64,000 nucleotides of DNA, taken from assembly GCA_964654285.1 (NCBI GenBank), contig CAZZJC010000002.1, positions 167,012 through 231,011 on the forward strand, written 5' to 3'. Position numbers and translations under genes: made by a program. Under the pieces are notes generated by a model. It had not been told where the DNA came from. It saw only the letters and a list, made by a program, of their open reading frames with translations, and did not search any database. This document shows positions 1 through 9,089 of the stretch, one piece after another. Source of the DNA: BJHQ01 sp964654285 (GTDB taxonomy: Bacteria; Planctomycetota; UBA11346). Every line of letters begins with the position of its first letter. Position 1 is the stretch's first letter.

Positions 1-1
1 C

Positions 2-2308
2 CGGTCGCACGCGGAACTCCTCAGCGAAGCCCGCCGCGACCTGCTGACCGAACAGGCCGGACAGCTGGCGCGCCTGCGGTCGCAACCCGTGACCGCAGCC
101 AGGCGCCTGACCCCGATCGACACCACCATCGGCGCGCCGGCCTGGCTGCCCGATGGCCGCATCGTCGCGGCGATGAACGGGCCCTACGACGACCCATCAC
201 TCAGGACCGTGGCCGTCGACGGCAGGATCCGCGACTTCGGCCCGAAGGCCTGGGGCATGGGGGCGATGCGACCGATCGCCGGCGCACCGGGGACGTACCT
301 CCGCACGGAACTGCCGGCAGCGAATGATACCTACGCACGTGCGCGGGCTGAAGTGGTGTGGCATGATGGCAGCGCGACTGCGCTGCCGCTGGAGCGGGTG
401 ATCCAGGCGGATGCGGCGAAGGATGAGAGAGTCATCGGCAACAAGTTCGGGATCGACCTGGTTTTCGCTGCGGTTCAGCTCCAGCAGGCGGGGCAGCAGA
501 AACTTCGCATCGGGTTCGCGCGGGCGCAGCGAGGACCAGTGTTCACGTCCGGACACGGGTCTTTTGTCGAGGTGGAAGTTCCAGTCGAAGGCCGACCTTG
601 GTCCCCGGCGTTCCGCCCCGGTTTCCGCACCAATGACATCGATTTTACGCCAGGCCTGAAACCCTCTGGAGCCGCAATCATCCCGCGCGATCTGGCCGAG
701 GTTTCCGAGCGCGATCTGATCTGGGTAGAAACGGACGCGGGAGGATCGCGCCTGACCAAAGTTACCGTCGTCCATGCTCCTCGTGCGGTTGGAACGTCGT
801 TGCCGACGCACGGCCCAGACCAGTTGAGCTTCGCGGGTCGCACCATCCTCGCCTCGGTCAAAGGCCGCATCCTCCACCCGAACTGGTCCGCCGACGGCAA
901 ATTCATCTATTTCTGCGCCGACCACACCGGCGTCGCCAACGCCTACCGGGTCGATCCGACGCAACCCGACGTGCTGGTGCCGGTGACCAACACCATCGGC
1001 GGCGTCATCGCCTGCGTGCCCTCGCCGGATGGGAAATCGCTGGCGATCGTCGATCACGACCACCAGGGACCGTTCCTCGCCACGATCCCCAATGATCCCG
1101 CGACCTGGCCGAAGACGGTCCCGAGCCTGGCCCTCGCCTGGCCGGCCCCGGTACCAGCGCAACCCGTGCTTCCAGGTGGGAATGGCCCCCGGCTGGAAGC
1201 CGGCCAGCCGACGCCCTTGCCGCCGAAAGACGGAGCCGTCGCGCCGGCGGCCAAGCCGTACCACGGCCTGGCCGAGGTCCGGCCGCTGTTCTGGTCGCCG
1301 ACGCTGTATCCCGTGCCGGATGGCGGACTCGGCATCGCCGGTCTGGCAGCGGATCCGCTCTTCACGCACGAATTCGTCGGTTCGGTCGGTTACGGCCCGC
1401 AGCAGGGGTCGCCGGTGTGGCTGGCGGCCTACACCGCCGCGCCGTGGCCGGTCGAGATGTCGGTCATCGCCTGGCAAGCGGAACGGACCTACAGCAACCA
1501 GGCGGTCGACAGCAACTACCACAACCACGACTACACCGAATCGGTACGTACCGTCGAAGGCCGGCTCGGCTACGGCCTGGCGGGCCTGCGCCGGCGCTGG
1601 CAGGCCTATGCCACCTACGGTTCGAGCATGTCGCGCACGATCAGCGACGGGGCCGATCCGGGCAGCGTGAACATCGCCCCGGCGTTCACCGGACGCGAGG
1701 ACTACCTGGAATTCACGGTCGCCTACGACGATTCGGTGCTCTTCCCGACCAGCTACGCGCGCGAGGACGGCGACACCCTGGTGCTGCGCGCCCGGCATTC
1801 GGGCCTGGGCGGCGATCGCGACGGCAATCTCTATTCTGCGCGCGGGGCGAAGGTCGTCAGCGTGTGGCCGGCGCAGGGGCATCAGCTCGTCCTGGGTGGC
1901 GCCCTGGGCTGGAGCGAATCCTCGTCGCCCTACCTGCAAGGCCGCTTCGTGATCGGTGGCGATCCGGCCATGGGCTATCCGCGCGGCTACGTGAAGACCG
2001 AGGCCGCCGGCGACTACCAGCTTGCCGCGTCGTTCGCCTACCGCCTGCCGCTGTGGCGGCCGTTCCAGGGGTTCTCGACCACGCCGTTCGGATTCCGCCA
2101 GCTCACCCTCGAAGGCTTCTACGACACCGCCAAGGTGTCGAGCGACCGTCTCAACGGCAACGGCGGCTGGTGGTCGAGTGCCGGGGCCGAATTGCGCGGC
2201 CAGTGGGAGATCTGGACCATCCTCACCGCTCCGGGCCTCGGCTTCGCGCACCTCTACCAGCACAACGGGCAGATCAGCACCTACCTCACCTTGGATTTCA
2301 CCTGGTGA
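2..2308 (+). CDS. Beta-propeller plus outer-membrane beta-barrel protein (5' end outside window)
   Basis: The frame is open from the first bases of the window with no start, so the N-terminus lies upstream. The first half has TolB/WD40-like repeats (for example LHPNWSADGKFIYFCADHTG and IACVPSPDGKSLAIVDHD). The last 250 residues alternate polar and aromatic residues, contain a GRFVIGGDPAMGYPRGY segment, and end in the aromatic LTLDFTW typical of Omp85-like or surface-antigen barrels. It is probably an outer-membrane protein with a periplasmic propeller. Its stop abuts that of the convergent gene inside TGATCA, so no terminator separates them. Family membership is inferred; the exact substrate is unknown. 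Confidence 0.7.
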   Translation, partial: RSHAELLSEARRDLLTEQAGQLARLRSQPVTAARRLTPIDTTIGAPAWLPDGRIVAAMNGPYDDPSLRTVAVDGRIRDFGPKAWGMGAMRPIAGAPGTYLRTELPAANDTYARARAEVVWHDGSATALPLERVIQADAAKDERVIGNKFGIDLVFAAVQLQQAGQQKLRIGFARAQRGPVFTSGHGSFVEVEVPVEGRPWSPAFRPGFRTNDIDFTPGLKPSGAAIIPRDLAEVSERDLIWVETDAGGSRLTKVTVVHAPRAVGTSLPTHGPDQLSFAGRTILASVKGRILHPNWSADGKFIYFCADHTGVANAYRVDPTQPDVLVPVTNTIGGVIACVPSPDGKSLAIVDHDHQGPFLATIPNDPATWPKTVPSLALAWPAPVPAQPVLPGGNGPRLEAGQPTPLPPKDGAVAPAAKPYHGLAEVRPLFWSPTLYPVPDGGLGIAGLAADPLFTHEFVGSVGYGPQQGSPVWLAAYTAAPWPVEMSVIAWQAERTYSNQAVDSNYHNHDYTESVRTVEGRLGYGLAGLRRRWQAYATYGSSMSRTISDGADPGSVNIAPAFTGREDYLEFTVAYDDSVLFPTSYAREDGDTLVLRARHSGLGGDRDGNLYSARGAKVVSVWPAQGHQLVLGGALGWSESSSPYLQGRFVIGGDPAMGYPRGYVKTEAAGDYQLAASFAYRLPLWRPFQGFSTTPFGFRQLTLEGFYDTAKVSSDRLNGNGGWWSSAGAELRGQWEIWTILTAPGLGFAHLYQHNGQISTYLTLDFTW

Positions 2309-3391
2309 TCAGGGCGCGGCGGTTGCGACCAGTTCCGCGGCAAGACCTCGTCCCACCCGCATCGCCAGGGCCAGATCCATGAGGAATCCCTGCTTGTCGC
2401 GGCACCAGGGCGCGCCGAGCAGCAGGTGCGGCGGAGCGTCGGCGATGATGCGCTGCACCGCCTGGTCAGGGCGCAGGCAGGCGAGGAAGCGCCGGGCGCC
2501 ATCAAGATAGCCGTCGCGGGTCGGCTCGCGGACCAGCCCGGCGCGGTAGCCGTGCGCCAGGGTGGTGTCCTTGACGATGTGCAGGTTGTGCAGCTTCACC
2601 GAACTGACCGGCAGCGACGCCGCGAGCTCGCCCAGGCGCTCGGGCGCGTCCGCGCCTTCGCCGGGCAGGCCGAGCATGAGATGCACGCAGAGTTCGAAGC
2701 CGCGCCCGGCGCTGCGCCGCACCGCGTCGGTGAAGGTCGCGACGTCATGGCCGCGGTTGATCCGCGCCAGCACCTCGTCGCGGTCGCTCTGCAGGCCGAT
2801 CTCGACGGTGAGGAAGGTGCGCCGGCCGAGCGTCTCCAGGTAGTCGAGCACCGCGTCATCGAGGCAGTCCGGCCGGGTGCCGAGCGAGATGCCCAGGCAT
2901 TCGTCCCAGCCCGGGACCGGATCGTAGAGCGCGGCGAGCGCCTGCGGATCGCCATAGGTGTTGGAAAAGGACTGGAAATAGGCGATGAAGCCATCGGCCT
3001 GGCGATGCCGCCGCCGTAGCCATCGCCGGCCGTCGTCCCACTGGCGTGCGAGATCGCGCACGCGGTCGACGCCCGGTGCGAACGCCCGGTTGTCGCAGTA
3101 GGCGCAACCGCCCAGGCCACGCGTGCCATCCAGGTTCGGGCAGGTGAAGCCGGCGTGCAGGCAGAGCTTGCGCACGCGCAGGCCGGGGAAGCGGTCGGCG
3201 AGGTGCTCGCGGTAGCTGCGGAACCCCCAGGTTCCGATGGCGGGTTCCCGTGGACCGCTGAAACCGGAGACGGCAGAGACAGCGGAGACGGTGGACACGC
3301 CGCAATCCTCGTCGGATCGGCGTCGGGGCAATCGGGATCGCCCCTTGCCGGCTTCCCCAGCGTCGCAGGATCCGCGCCCCATGACGCTCAT
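2309..3391 (-). CDS. Radical SAM protein, YhcC/TIGR01212 family
   Basis: Radical SAM enzymes use a 4Fe-4S cluster and S-adenosylmethionine to make a radical; the substrate of this family is unknown. The cluster motif is in AGFTCPNLDGTRGLGGCAYC, followed by the family region ISLGTRPDCL and VEIGLQSDRDE. The 360-residue length counts a poorly supported N-terminus; family homology begins near WGFRSYREHL. A GTG at 3298 is an alternative start after a Ser/Val/Ala-rich tract encoded by a short tandem repeat. The longest form overlaps the divergent dehydrogenase by a few bases, which favours the shorter start. Confidence 0.85.
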   Translation of the reverse strand: MSVMGRGSCDAGEAGKGRSRLPRRRSDEDCGVSTVSAVSAVSGFSGPREPAIGTWGFRSYREHLADRFPGLRVRKLCLHAGFTCPNLDGTRGLGGCAYCDNRAFAPGVDRVRDLARQWDDGRRWLRRRHRQADGFIAYFQSFSNTYGDPQALAALYDPVPGWDECLGISLGTRPDCLDDAVLDYLETLGRRTFLTVEIGLQSDRDEVLARINRGHDVATFTDAVRRSAGRGFELCVHLMLGLPGEGADAPERLGELAASLPVSSVKLHNLHIVKDTTLAHGYRAGLVREPTRDGYLDGARRFLACLRPDQAVQRIIADAPPHLLLGAPWCRDKQGFLMDLALAMRVGRGLAAELVATAAP

Positions 3392-4382
3392 CGCCCAGGC
3401 CAGCAGCTTCCCCTACGGCATCTCCAGCCGCGATCCCCTGGATCTCCTTGAACGCGCGGGATTCACCGTGCGCCTGAGCCCGCACCGGCGCAAGCACACC
3501 CCGGTCGAGACCGGCGACCTGCTCGGCGATGTGGATGTCCTGCTCGCCGGCACCGAACCCCTGCCGGCCCAGACCCTGGCCCGCGGCCTGCCGCGCCTGA
3601 AGCACGTCGCCCGCGTCGGCGTCGGCCTCGACGGGCTGGATGTCGGCTTCTGCATCCGCAACGGCATCGCGGTGACCTACACCCCCGACGCCCCCGCCCG
3701 ATCGGTGGTCGAGCAGGTCTTCGCCCTGCTCATCGGCGTCTCGCGCCGCCTGGTCGAGGCGCACGAGGGGCTGCGCCGCGGCGAGTGGAACCGCCTCACC
3801 GGCGTCCTCTGGACCGGCAAGACCCTGGGCATCCTCGGCTGCGGCCGCATCGGCCGCCAGGTCGCCGAGATCGCCCGCGCCATGCGGATGGAGGTCCTCG
3901 CGCACGACATCGTCGAGGACCACGCCTGGGCCGCCAGGCACCAGGTGCGCTACGTCAGCCTCGACGAACTGCTTGAGAAGAGCCTGGCGATCACCGTCCA
4001 TCTGCCGTACACGGCATTGACGCGGAACATCCTCTCGGCCGACCGCATCAGGCGCATGCGCAAGGGTGCGTACCTCATCAACACCTGCCGTGGCGAGGTG
4101 CTGGACGAGGACGCGCTGCTGACCGCCCTGACCAGCGGCCACCTCGCCGGCGCCGCGCTCGATGTCTACCACCAGGAACCGTACCGGGGTCCGCTCGCCA
4201 AGCTGCCCAACGTCTTCCTCTGCTGCCACCAGGGCAGCTGCAGCTTCGACGGCCGCTACCAGATGGAGATCCAGTCGGCGGAAAACGCCGTCGCCTTCGC
4301 CCAGGGCGCGCCCATCCTGCCCGAACGCATCGTCTGGCTGCCCGGCATGGCCGCGCCGGCCGTCGATCTCGCCGAGGTCTGA
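3381..4382 (+). CDS. NAD-dependent 2-hydroxyacid dehydrogenase (SerA/GhrB-like)
   Basis: This 333-residue cytoplasmic oxidoreductase interconverts a 2-hydroxyacid and a 2-ketoacid with NAD(H). The Rossmann motif GILGCGRIGRQ is near residue 152. The catalytic Arg is probably in NTCRGEVLDEDAL and the catalytic His in FLCCHQGSC, with the acidic residue near DVYHQEPY. The ATG at 3381 is chosen because homology begins shortly after it, while upstream codons are low-complexity and antisense to the radical SAM gene. It could be a phosphoglycerate or hydroxypyruvate/glyoxylate reductase; the ACT domain of many SerA proteins is absent. Confidence 0.85.
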   Translation: MTLIAQASSFPYGISSRDPLDLLERAGFTVRLSPHRRKHTPVETGDLLGDVDVLLAGTEPLPAQTLARGLPRLKHVARVGVGLDGLDVGFCIRNGIAVTYTPDAPARSVVEQVFALLIGVSRRLVEAHEGLRRGEWNRLTGVLWTGKTLGILGCGRIGRQVAEIARAMRMEVLAHDIVEDHAWAARHQVRYVSLDELLEKSLAITVHLPYTALTRNILSADRIRRMRKGAYLINTCRGEVLDEDALLTALTSGHLAGAALDVYHQEPYRGPLAKLPNVFLCCHQGSCSFDGRYQMEIQSAENAVAFAQGAPILPERIVWLPGMAAPAVDLAEV

Positions 4383-4834
4383 TCCCCGCCGCTGGGATGG
4401 CCTGGGCCGGGGTTTTGCTCCGTGGTGGATGGGAACCGGATCTGTCGGATTCGCAGGTGTCGTTTCACGACAAGGCCCGCTCGCCCGCCTTACTCTCGCC
4501 TGCAGTAGGATGATTTCGTCCGGGGGCCCGCCCAGGGCGCCGAACAATCTGGTGGCGGTGTGCTGCCCGCGTCTTTCCTGCGCGCCTTACTCAACAGACG
4601 GGTCGTCTGCGATCCCAGGTGCCTGATTCTGAACTCCCGCTACGCGGCAGGAAGCCGCTGCGCAGGACCAGGCCGGTTCCCGGTCACTCGCTTGCGCCTC
4701 TTTTGATCGTGGCTCGGGATATTCGGAGATGTATAGCCGGTAAGAATTTATTTTATTGATTGTCCTGAATGAACTTACGACTCTATTGACTTTGAGAACC
4801 ATTCTCAATAAGAAGTGGGCCATCAGGAGACCCC
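4383..4834. other. Intergenic region with iron-responsive promoter at its right end
   Basis: No convincing gene is seen in these 452 bases. Base composition falls sharply at 4740-4815 (runs such as TTTATTTTATTG), typical of a promoter, while 4383-4700 is GC-rich with short inverted repeats that could terminate the upstream gene. The regulatory elements are listed separately. Confidence 0.6.
4786..4814 (+). promoter_or_regulatory. Candidate sigma70 promoter overlapped by a Fur-box-like palindrome
   Basis: TTGACT (4786-4791) is followed after 17 bases by TAAGAA (4809-4814). Inside the spacer is the perfect inverted repeat TTGAGAA-CCA-TTCTCAA (4792-4808). It closely resembles the 7-1-7 Fur box TGATAATNATTATCA and its common TGAGAAT variant. 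Repression by a Fur-family protein would block RNA polymerase directly. An AGGAG ribosome-binding site lies before the ATG at 4835. Fur is the best guess; Zur or PerR cannot be excluded. Confidence 0.65.
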
Positions 4835-6133
4835 ATGAAGTCAGCATCCCTACCCGTCGTCGCCACCCTGGCGCTGGTCGCCTCCCTGAGCGCCGGCGAC
4901 GCGCCCTCTGCCCCGGCTCCGGCCCCGGCTACGGCTCCGGCTCCGGCTCCGGCTCCGGCCTCGGCTCCGGCTCCGGCTCCGGCCCCGGCCAGGGCCAACG
5001 ACGCCTTTGGGGTGGGCCAGGCCGTCGATGGCGCCGTGTCCCGGACCCTGCGAACCCTGCGCTGGAGCGCCTACGGCGAGCTGCATTACAACAACATCCA
5101 GGCTCCTGCCGGAGGCAGTACGGCGAGCAACCCCAGCCGGGACATGCTGGAGATGCATCGCTTCGTGCTGCTGGGCGAGGCCTCGCTGCATGATGACGTG
5201 CGGCTGGTGACCGAGATCGAGATCGAACATGGCTTCGTGCAGGGCCGTGGCTCGGCCAGCAATCCGAGCGACGCCCAGGGTGAACTCGAGCTGGAGCAGG
5301 CCTTCCTGGAATGGACCGCGCCGTCCTCGTTGGGCATGCCGTTGCGCGTGCGTGGCGGCACCATGCTGGTGCCGATCTCGATCGGGAACCTCTATCATGA
5401 GCCCACGACCTTCCATGGCGTCGAACGCCCGGAATTCGACCGCGTGGTGGTGCCCACGACCTGGTTCGAGAACGGTGTGGCGGTGCTGGGCGACGCGCCG
5501 GGCGGGCTGAGCTGGCAGGCGGCGCTGCTGACCGCCCTCGACGGCAGCAAGTTCCGCGGTTCCGACGTCCTGCGCGAGGGTCGCACCAAGGGCAACCGCT
5601 CCAGCGCCGAGGACTGGATGGGCGCGGCGCGCCTGGATTGGCGTCCGCGTCCAGGCCTGTGGTTCTCGGCTGCAGGCGTGTTCGGCAGCGGCGACCAGTC
5701 GACCGGGCCGAAGTCCAACTACCGGCTCGGGGTGCTCGAGACCCGCATCGAAGGAGGGGGGTTCGAGTTCGGCGCCTCCGGGGCCATGGGGTCGATCACC
5801 GCCGGCCAGGACCATCCGGGCCGCACGGCCACCGGGCCGCTGCCGGAGGCCTATTACGGCTACCAGGCCTTCCTCGCCTACGATGTGCTGCGGCCCCTGG
5901 TGCGTTCCACCCAGAAACTCTTCGTCTTCGTGCGTCACGAGCTGTGGGACACCCAGGCGCGGGTGCCCGAGGGAACAAGCAAGGATCCGGCCTACACCGG
6001 GCGCACGAACCAGTTCGGCCTCACCTGGAAGCCCTATCACGACATCGTGCTCAAATTCGATTACCAGGAACGACGCACCAGGAACGACGGCCTGGCCGAC
6101 GTCTGGAGCCTCGGACTCGGCTTCGCCTTCTGA
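4835..6133 (+). CDS. Outer-membrane porin-like beta-barrel protein
   Basis: The 432-residue product starts with a signal peptide (VATLALVASLSAGDA), followed by an Ala-Pro repeat (residues about 22-54) encoded by in-frame hexanucleotide repeats. The rest has porin-like strands (RWSAYGELHYNN, LVTEIEIEHGF, LEQAFLEW) and ends DVWSLGLGFAF with the terminal Phe typical of Bam-assembled barrels. It resembles phosphate-selective OprO/OprP-like porins loosely. It is first in a likely operon with the FMN-binding/ApbE gene two bases downstream and lies behind the Fur-box-like site, so a role in iron or flavin traffic across the outer membrane is inferred. Confidence 0.7.
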   Translation: MKSASLPVVATLALVASLSAGDAPSAPAPAPATAPAPAPAPASAPAPAPAPARANDAFGVGQAVDGAVSRTLRTLRWSAYGELHYNNIQAPAGGSTASNPSRDMLEMHRFVLLGEASLHDDVRLVTEIEIEHGFVQGRGSASNPSDAQGELELEQAFLEWTAPSSLGMPLRVRGGTMLVPISIGNLYHEPTTFHGVERPEFDRVVVPTTWFENGVAVLGDAPGGLSWQAALLTALDGSKFRGSDVLREGRTKGNRSSAEDWMGAARLDWRPRPGLWFSAAGVFGSGDQSTGPKSNYRLGVLETRIEGGGFEFGASGAMGSITAGQDHPGRTATGPLPEAYYGYQAFLAYDVLRPLVRSTQKLFVFVRHELWDTQARVPEGTSKDPAYTGRTNQFGLTWKPYHDIVLKFDYQERRTRNDGLADVWSLGLGFAF

Positions 6134-6135
6134 CC

Positions 6136-7647
6136 ATGCGCTACGCTGCCGCCGCCACCGCCACCGCCACCGCCACCGCCACCGCCATTGCCGCCATCGC
6201 CCCGTTGCACGCCGAGGATCTGGTCTCGGTCGAGCAGGCTCTGGCGGCGGCCTTCCCCCGCTCCGGCGCGGTCGAGCGCCTGACGCCTGCCCCTACCCCT
6301 GCCCAGCGCGCCGCGGTGCTGGCGCGGGCCCCGGTGCGCGCCGCCGCGCGCCTGTCCGGGGTGTGGGTGGCGCACAGCGGCGGCGTGGTCGACGGCATCG
6401 CCTTCCTCGACCAGGTGGTGGGGCGCACCGAGTACATCACCTGGATGTGCGTGCTGGGGGCCGACGGGCGCGTGCGCCAGGCGCGCGTGCTCAGCTACCG
6501 TGAACCTTACGGCGGCGAGGTGCGCGACGAGCGCTTCCTGGCCCAGTTCCGGGGCAAGGGGCCGGGCGATGCCCTGCGCGTCGGACACGAGATCGCCGGC
6601 ATCGCCGGGGCCACCCTGTCGGTGATGGCGCTGGCCGAGCGCCTGGCCTTCATCCTCGCCTACCACGACCTGGTGCTGCAGCAGGCCATCGCGGCCTGGC
6701 TGCCAGGCCGGCCCTCGCCGGCGGGCGGGGCGGATCCGCGCCTGAGCGAGCGGGTCGGCGTCCTGGGGAATTCCGCCCTCGCCGTGCGCATCCGCCACGA
6801 TGGCGGTCCCGCCGACCGGGCGGCGGCCGAGGCCGTCGCCGATCTCGCCCTCGCGGCCGCCGCTTCCAGCGACGGCGCGCTCAATTCGTGGCGCGAGGAC
6901 ACCGAGCTGGCGCGCCTGAACGCCGCCGGCGGGGGAGCGCTGTCGGCGCTGATGCGGCGCGGGCTGGACCAGGCGCGCGCGCTGCACCTCGCCACCGGCG
7001 GCCTGGTCGATCCCACGGTGGCCCCGCTGCTGCGCGCCTGGCAGGCGGCGGTGCGCGCGGATCGCGTACCGGCCGCGGCCGAGCTGGCGGCAGCGCGCGC
7101 CGCCATCGGCCTGGCGCGGGTGGGTTGGGAACGCGAGCTGGCCCTGCCGGCCGGCATGGCGCTCGATCTCTCGGCGTTCCGCAAGGGCGCGGCGCTCGAC
7201 GAGGCCGCCGTCGCGGCCCGGTCGGCCCTGCGCGGGGGCATGGCGATGCTGCTCGACGCCGGCGGCAGCAGCCATCTGGCGGCCGGTTCCGGAGCCCCGT
7301 TCCTGATCGACCTGCGCGATCCGGTCGATCCCGCACGCGTGCTCCAGCGCATCGCCCTGGCCCCGGGCCGCGCGCTGGCGGCCTCATCCAGCGATGGGCT
7401 GGTGTTCGCCGTCGCCGGGCGCCGGGTCAGCCACCTCATCGATCCCCGTACCGGGGAGCCCGCGCCACCGGGCCGCGCCGCCTTCGTCCTGGCCGACAGC
7501 GCTGCGCTGGCCGACGCCCTCGCCACCGCCTGCTGCCTGGCCGATCCCGACGAGGGCTTGCGGCTGGCGCGCGCCGCCGGGGCCGAGACGCTGATCCTGC
7601 GCGATGGCGTCCGCCGCGCCTCGCCGGGCTGGCCCGCAGCGCCCTGA
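6136..7647 (+). CDS. Fused FMN-binding domain and ApbE FAD:protein FMN transferase
   Basis: The 503-residue exported protein has a signal peptide enlarged by an (Ala-Thr) repeat, ending near PLHAED. An FMN_bind domain follows, with AGATLS around residue 158 whose Thr160 is the predicted FMN-linked residue. From about residue 200 comes an ApbE domain: NSWREDTELARLNA, DLSAFRKGAALDEAA, LLDAGGSSHLAAG and SHLIDPRTGEP. ApbE attaches FMN covalently to Thr in such motifs, so the protein carries both acceptor and transferase and may modify itself. It probably passes electrons outside the cytoplasm. It lies in the Fur-box operon, which hints at ferric reduction. Confidence 0.85.
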   Translation: MRYAAAATATATATATAIAAIAPLHAEDLVSVEQALAAAFPRSGAVERLTPAPTPAQRAAVLARAPVRAAARLSGVWVAHSGGVVDGIAFLDQVVGRTEYITWMCVLGADGRVRQARVLSYREPYGGEVRDERFLAQFRGKGPGDALRVGHEIAGIAGATLSVMALAERLAFILAYHDLVLQQAIAAWLPGRPSPAGGADPRLSERVGVLGNSALAVRIRHDGGPADRAAAEAVADLALAAAASSDGALNSWREDTELARLNAAGGGALSALMRRGLDQARALHLATGGLVDPTVAPLLRAWQAAVRADRVPAAAELAAARAAIGLARVGWERELALPAGMALDLSAFRKGAALDEAAVAARSALRGGMAMLLDAGGSSHLAAGSGAPFLIDLRDPVDPARVLQRIALAPGRALAASSSDGLVFAVAGRRVSHLIDPRTGEPAPPGRAAFVLADSAALADALATACCLADPDEGLRLARAAGAETLILRDGVRRASPGWPAAP

Positions 7648-8239
7648 TCCCAGGAGCTCCTCCATTCGCACCTTCGCCTCCAGCCACCAGCTGCACCAGC
7701 TCAGCCCGCGCTCGCGCTGGCTGATCGCCGTGCTTGCCGGCTTCCTGCTGCTGCATGCCGGCACCGCCGTGTGGATGCACGCCCTCGGCCCCGGCTTCAC
7801 CCCGGCTGCGGTCGCCGGGTACTACCTGGGCGATGGCGGCGCCGCGGTTGCCGATCCCTTCGGCGCCGCGGCGACCGACACGGCGCTGCGTCCGGCGCGC
7901 ACCCTCGCCTCGCTGGTCGAGGTCGCGCATTTCCACCTGTTCGCCATGCCGTTGGCGGTCTTCCTCGCGGCCCACCTGTTCGCCATGACCGGGACCGGCC
8001 GCACCCGGTTCGGCGGCATTCTCGCCGGCATCGCCCTGGCCGCCACCCTGGCCGACATCGGCGCGCCCTTCGCGGTGCGCTGGCTCGGTTCCGGCCTGGC
8101 CTGGGCCAAGCTGGCCGCCTTCGCCACGCTCATCGCCGCCTATGGCGGCATGCTCGCGCTCACCATGGGTGCGGCGCTGCTCAGCCTGGCACGGCAGCCG
8201 GCCCCGCCCGGATCGGATGATCCGTCCGCCACCAGGTAG
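7604..8239 (+). CDS. Four-helix membrane protein rich in intramembrane histidines
   Basis: Four hydrophobic segments are visible (WLIAVLAGFLLLHAG, HLFAMPLAVFLAAHLFAM, FGGILAGIALAATL, KLAAFATLIAAYGGML). His residues sit in or next to the first two, notably EVAHFHLFA and AAHLFA, so b-type heme binding is possible. The ATG at 7604 overlaps the ApbE gene by 44 bases; an ATT at 7664 preceded by AGGAG is a plausible rarer start and would remove a hydrophilic leader. As last gene of the iron-linked operon it could deliver electrons across the inner membrane to the flavin protein. No family name is claimed. Confidence 0.6.
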   Translation: MASAAPRRAGPQRPDPRSSSIRTFASSHQLHQLSPRSRWLIAVLAGFLLLHAGTAVWMHALGPGFTPAAVAGYYLGDGGAAVADPFGAAATDTALRPARTLASLVEVAHFHLFAMPLAVFLAAHLFAMTGTGRTRFGGILAGIALAATLADIGAPFAVRWLGSGLAWAKLAAFATLIAAYGGMLALTMGAALLSLARQPAPPGSDDPSATR

Positions 8240-8328
8240 TCTGGGACTGGCCGCCGGATCCTCTGCTCGTCCATGGGGTGGCGCGCCCCGGCTTGCCAGC
8301 CGGTTTCCGGATTGTGTCATCGAGGACC

Positions 8329-9039
8329 ATGCCGCCCGTCCTCATCATCCAGCACGTCCCGCACGAGGGGCCGTACCGCATCGGCGACCTCCTGACCCGG
8401 AGTGGGGCGGCCATCGACCTGCGCCGCTGCGATCAGGGGGCCGACATCCCGGCCCGTCCTCTGCCGGGCCAGGCGGTGGTGGTGATGGGTGGCCCGATGG
8501 GCGTGGGCGACCGCCATGATCCCCGGCTGCCGTTCCTTGAACGCGAGATCACGCTGCTGAAGGCCTGCCTGGACGCCGGCACGCCGGTGCTCGGCATCTG
8601 CCTGGGATCGCAACTGCTTGCCGCCGCGGCCGGCGCCGCGGTCTATCCGAACCGGGTGCGCGAGGTCGGCTTCAGCCCGATCACTCGCGAACGTCCGGAC
8701 GATCCGCTCTTCGCCGGCCTCGACGCGGACCCGCTCGTCCTGCACTGGCATGGCGACACCTTCGATCTTCCCGCCGGCGCGATGCATCTCGCCTCGACTC
8801 CGTGCTGCAGACACCAGGCATACCGCCTGGGAAACGCACAATACGGCCTGCAATTCCATCCCGAGGTCGATGCCGCCGGCATCCGGACCTGGATCGAGAC
8901 CGATGCCGATTACGTGCGGGGCGCCAATGGCGCGCGGGGTTGCGAAGATCTCTCTGCCGATCTGGGACGGTGCTATGCCGGATTCCGTGCGGCGGGGGAA
9001 CGGCTGATCGGGAATGTCGTGCAGCGGCTGCTGGCCTGA
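8329..9039 (+). CDS. Class I glutamine amidotransferase domain protein
   Basis: This 236-residue cytoplasmic protein has the GATase triad: nucleophile Cys in LGICLGSQLL and the His/Glu pair in GLQFHPEV. There is no GMP-synthetase ATPase domain, so it is a stand-alone GuaA-N-like amidotransferase or gamma-glutamyl hydrolase relative. The ATG at 8329 directly precedes the first conserved strand (PPVLIIQH); upstream in-frame codons look non-coding. The neighbouring genes do not show a partner. The acceptor substrate is unknown. Confidence 0.8.
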   Translation: MPPVLIIQHVPHEGPYRIGDLLTRSGAAIDLRRCDQGADIPARPLPGQAVVVMGGPMGVGDRHDPRLPFLEREITLLKACLDAGTPVLGICLGSQLLAAAAGAAVYPNRVREVGFSPITRERPDDPLFAGLDADPLVLHWHGDTFDLPAGAMHLASTPCCRHQAYRLGNAQYGLQFHPEVDAAGIRTWIETDADYVRGANGARGCEDLSADLGRCYAGFRAAGERLIGNVVQRLLA

Positions 9040-9089
9040 GCCGACCGTCCTGGACCACCCGCAAAGCCGTCCCGGGAATTTCCTCGGAA

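Noticed and set aside
197..2263. Long minus-strand frame opposite the beta-barrel gene
   Set aside because: Compositionally a shadow; the plus strand has propeller and barrel motifs.
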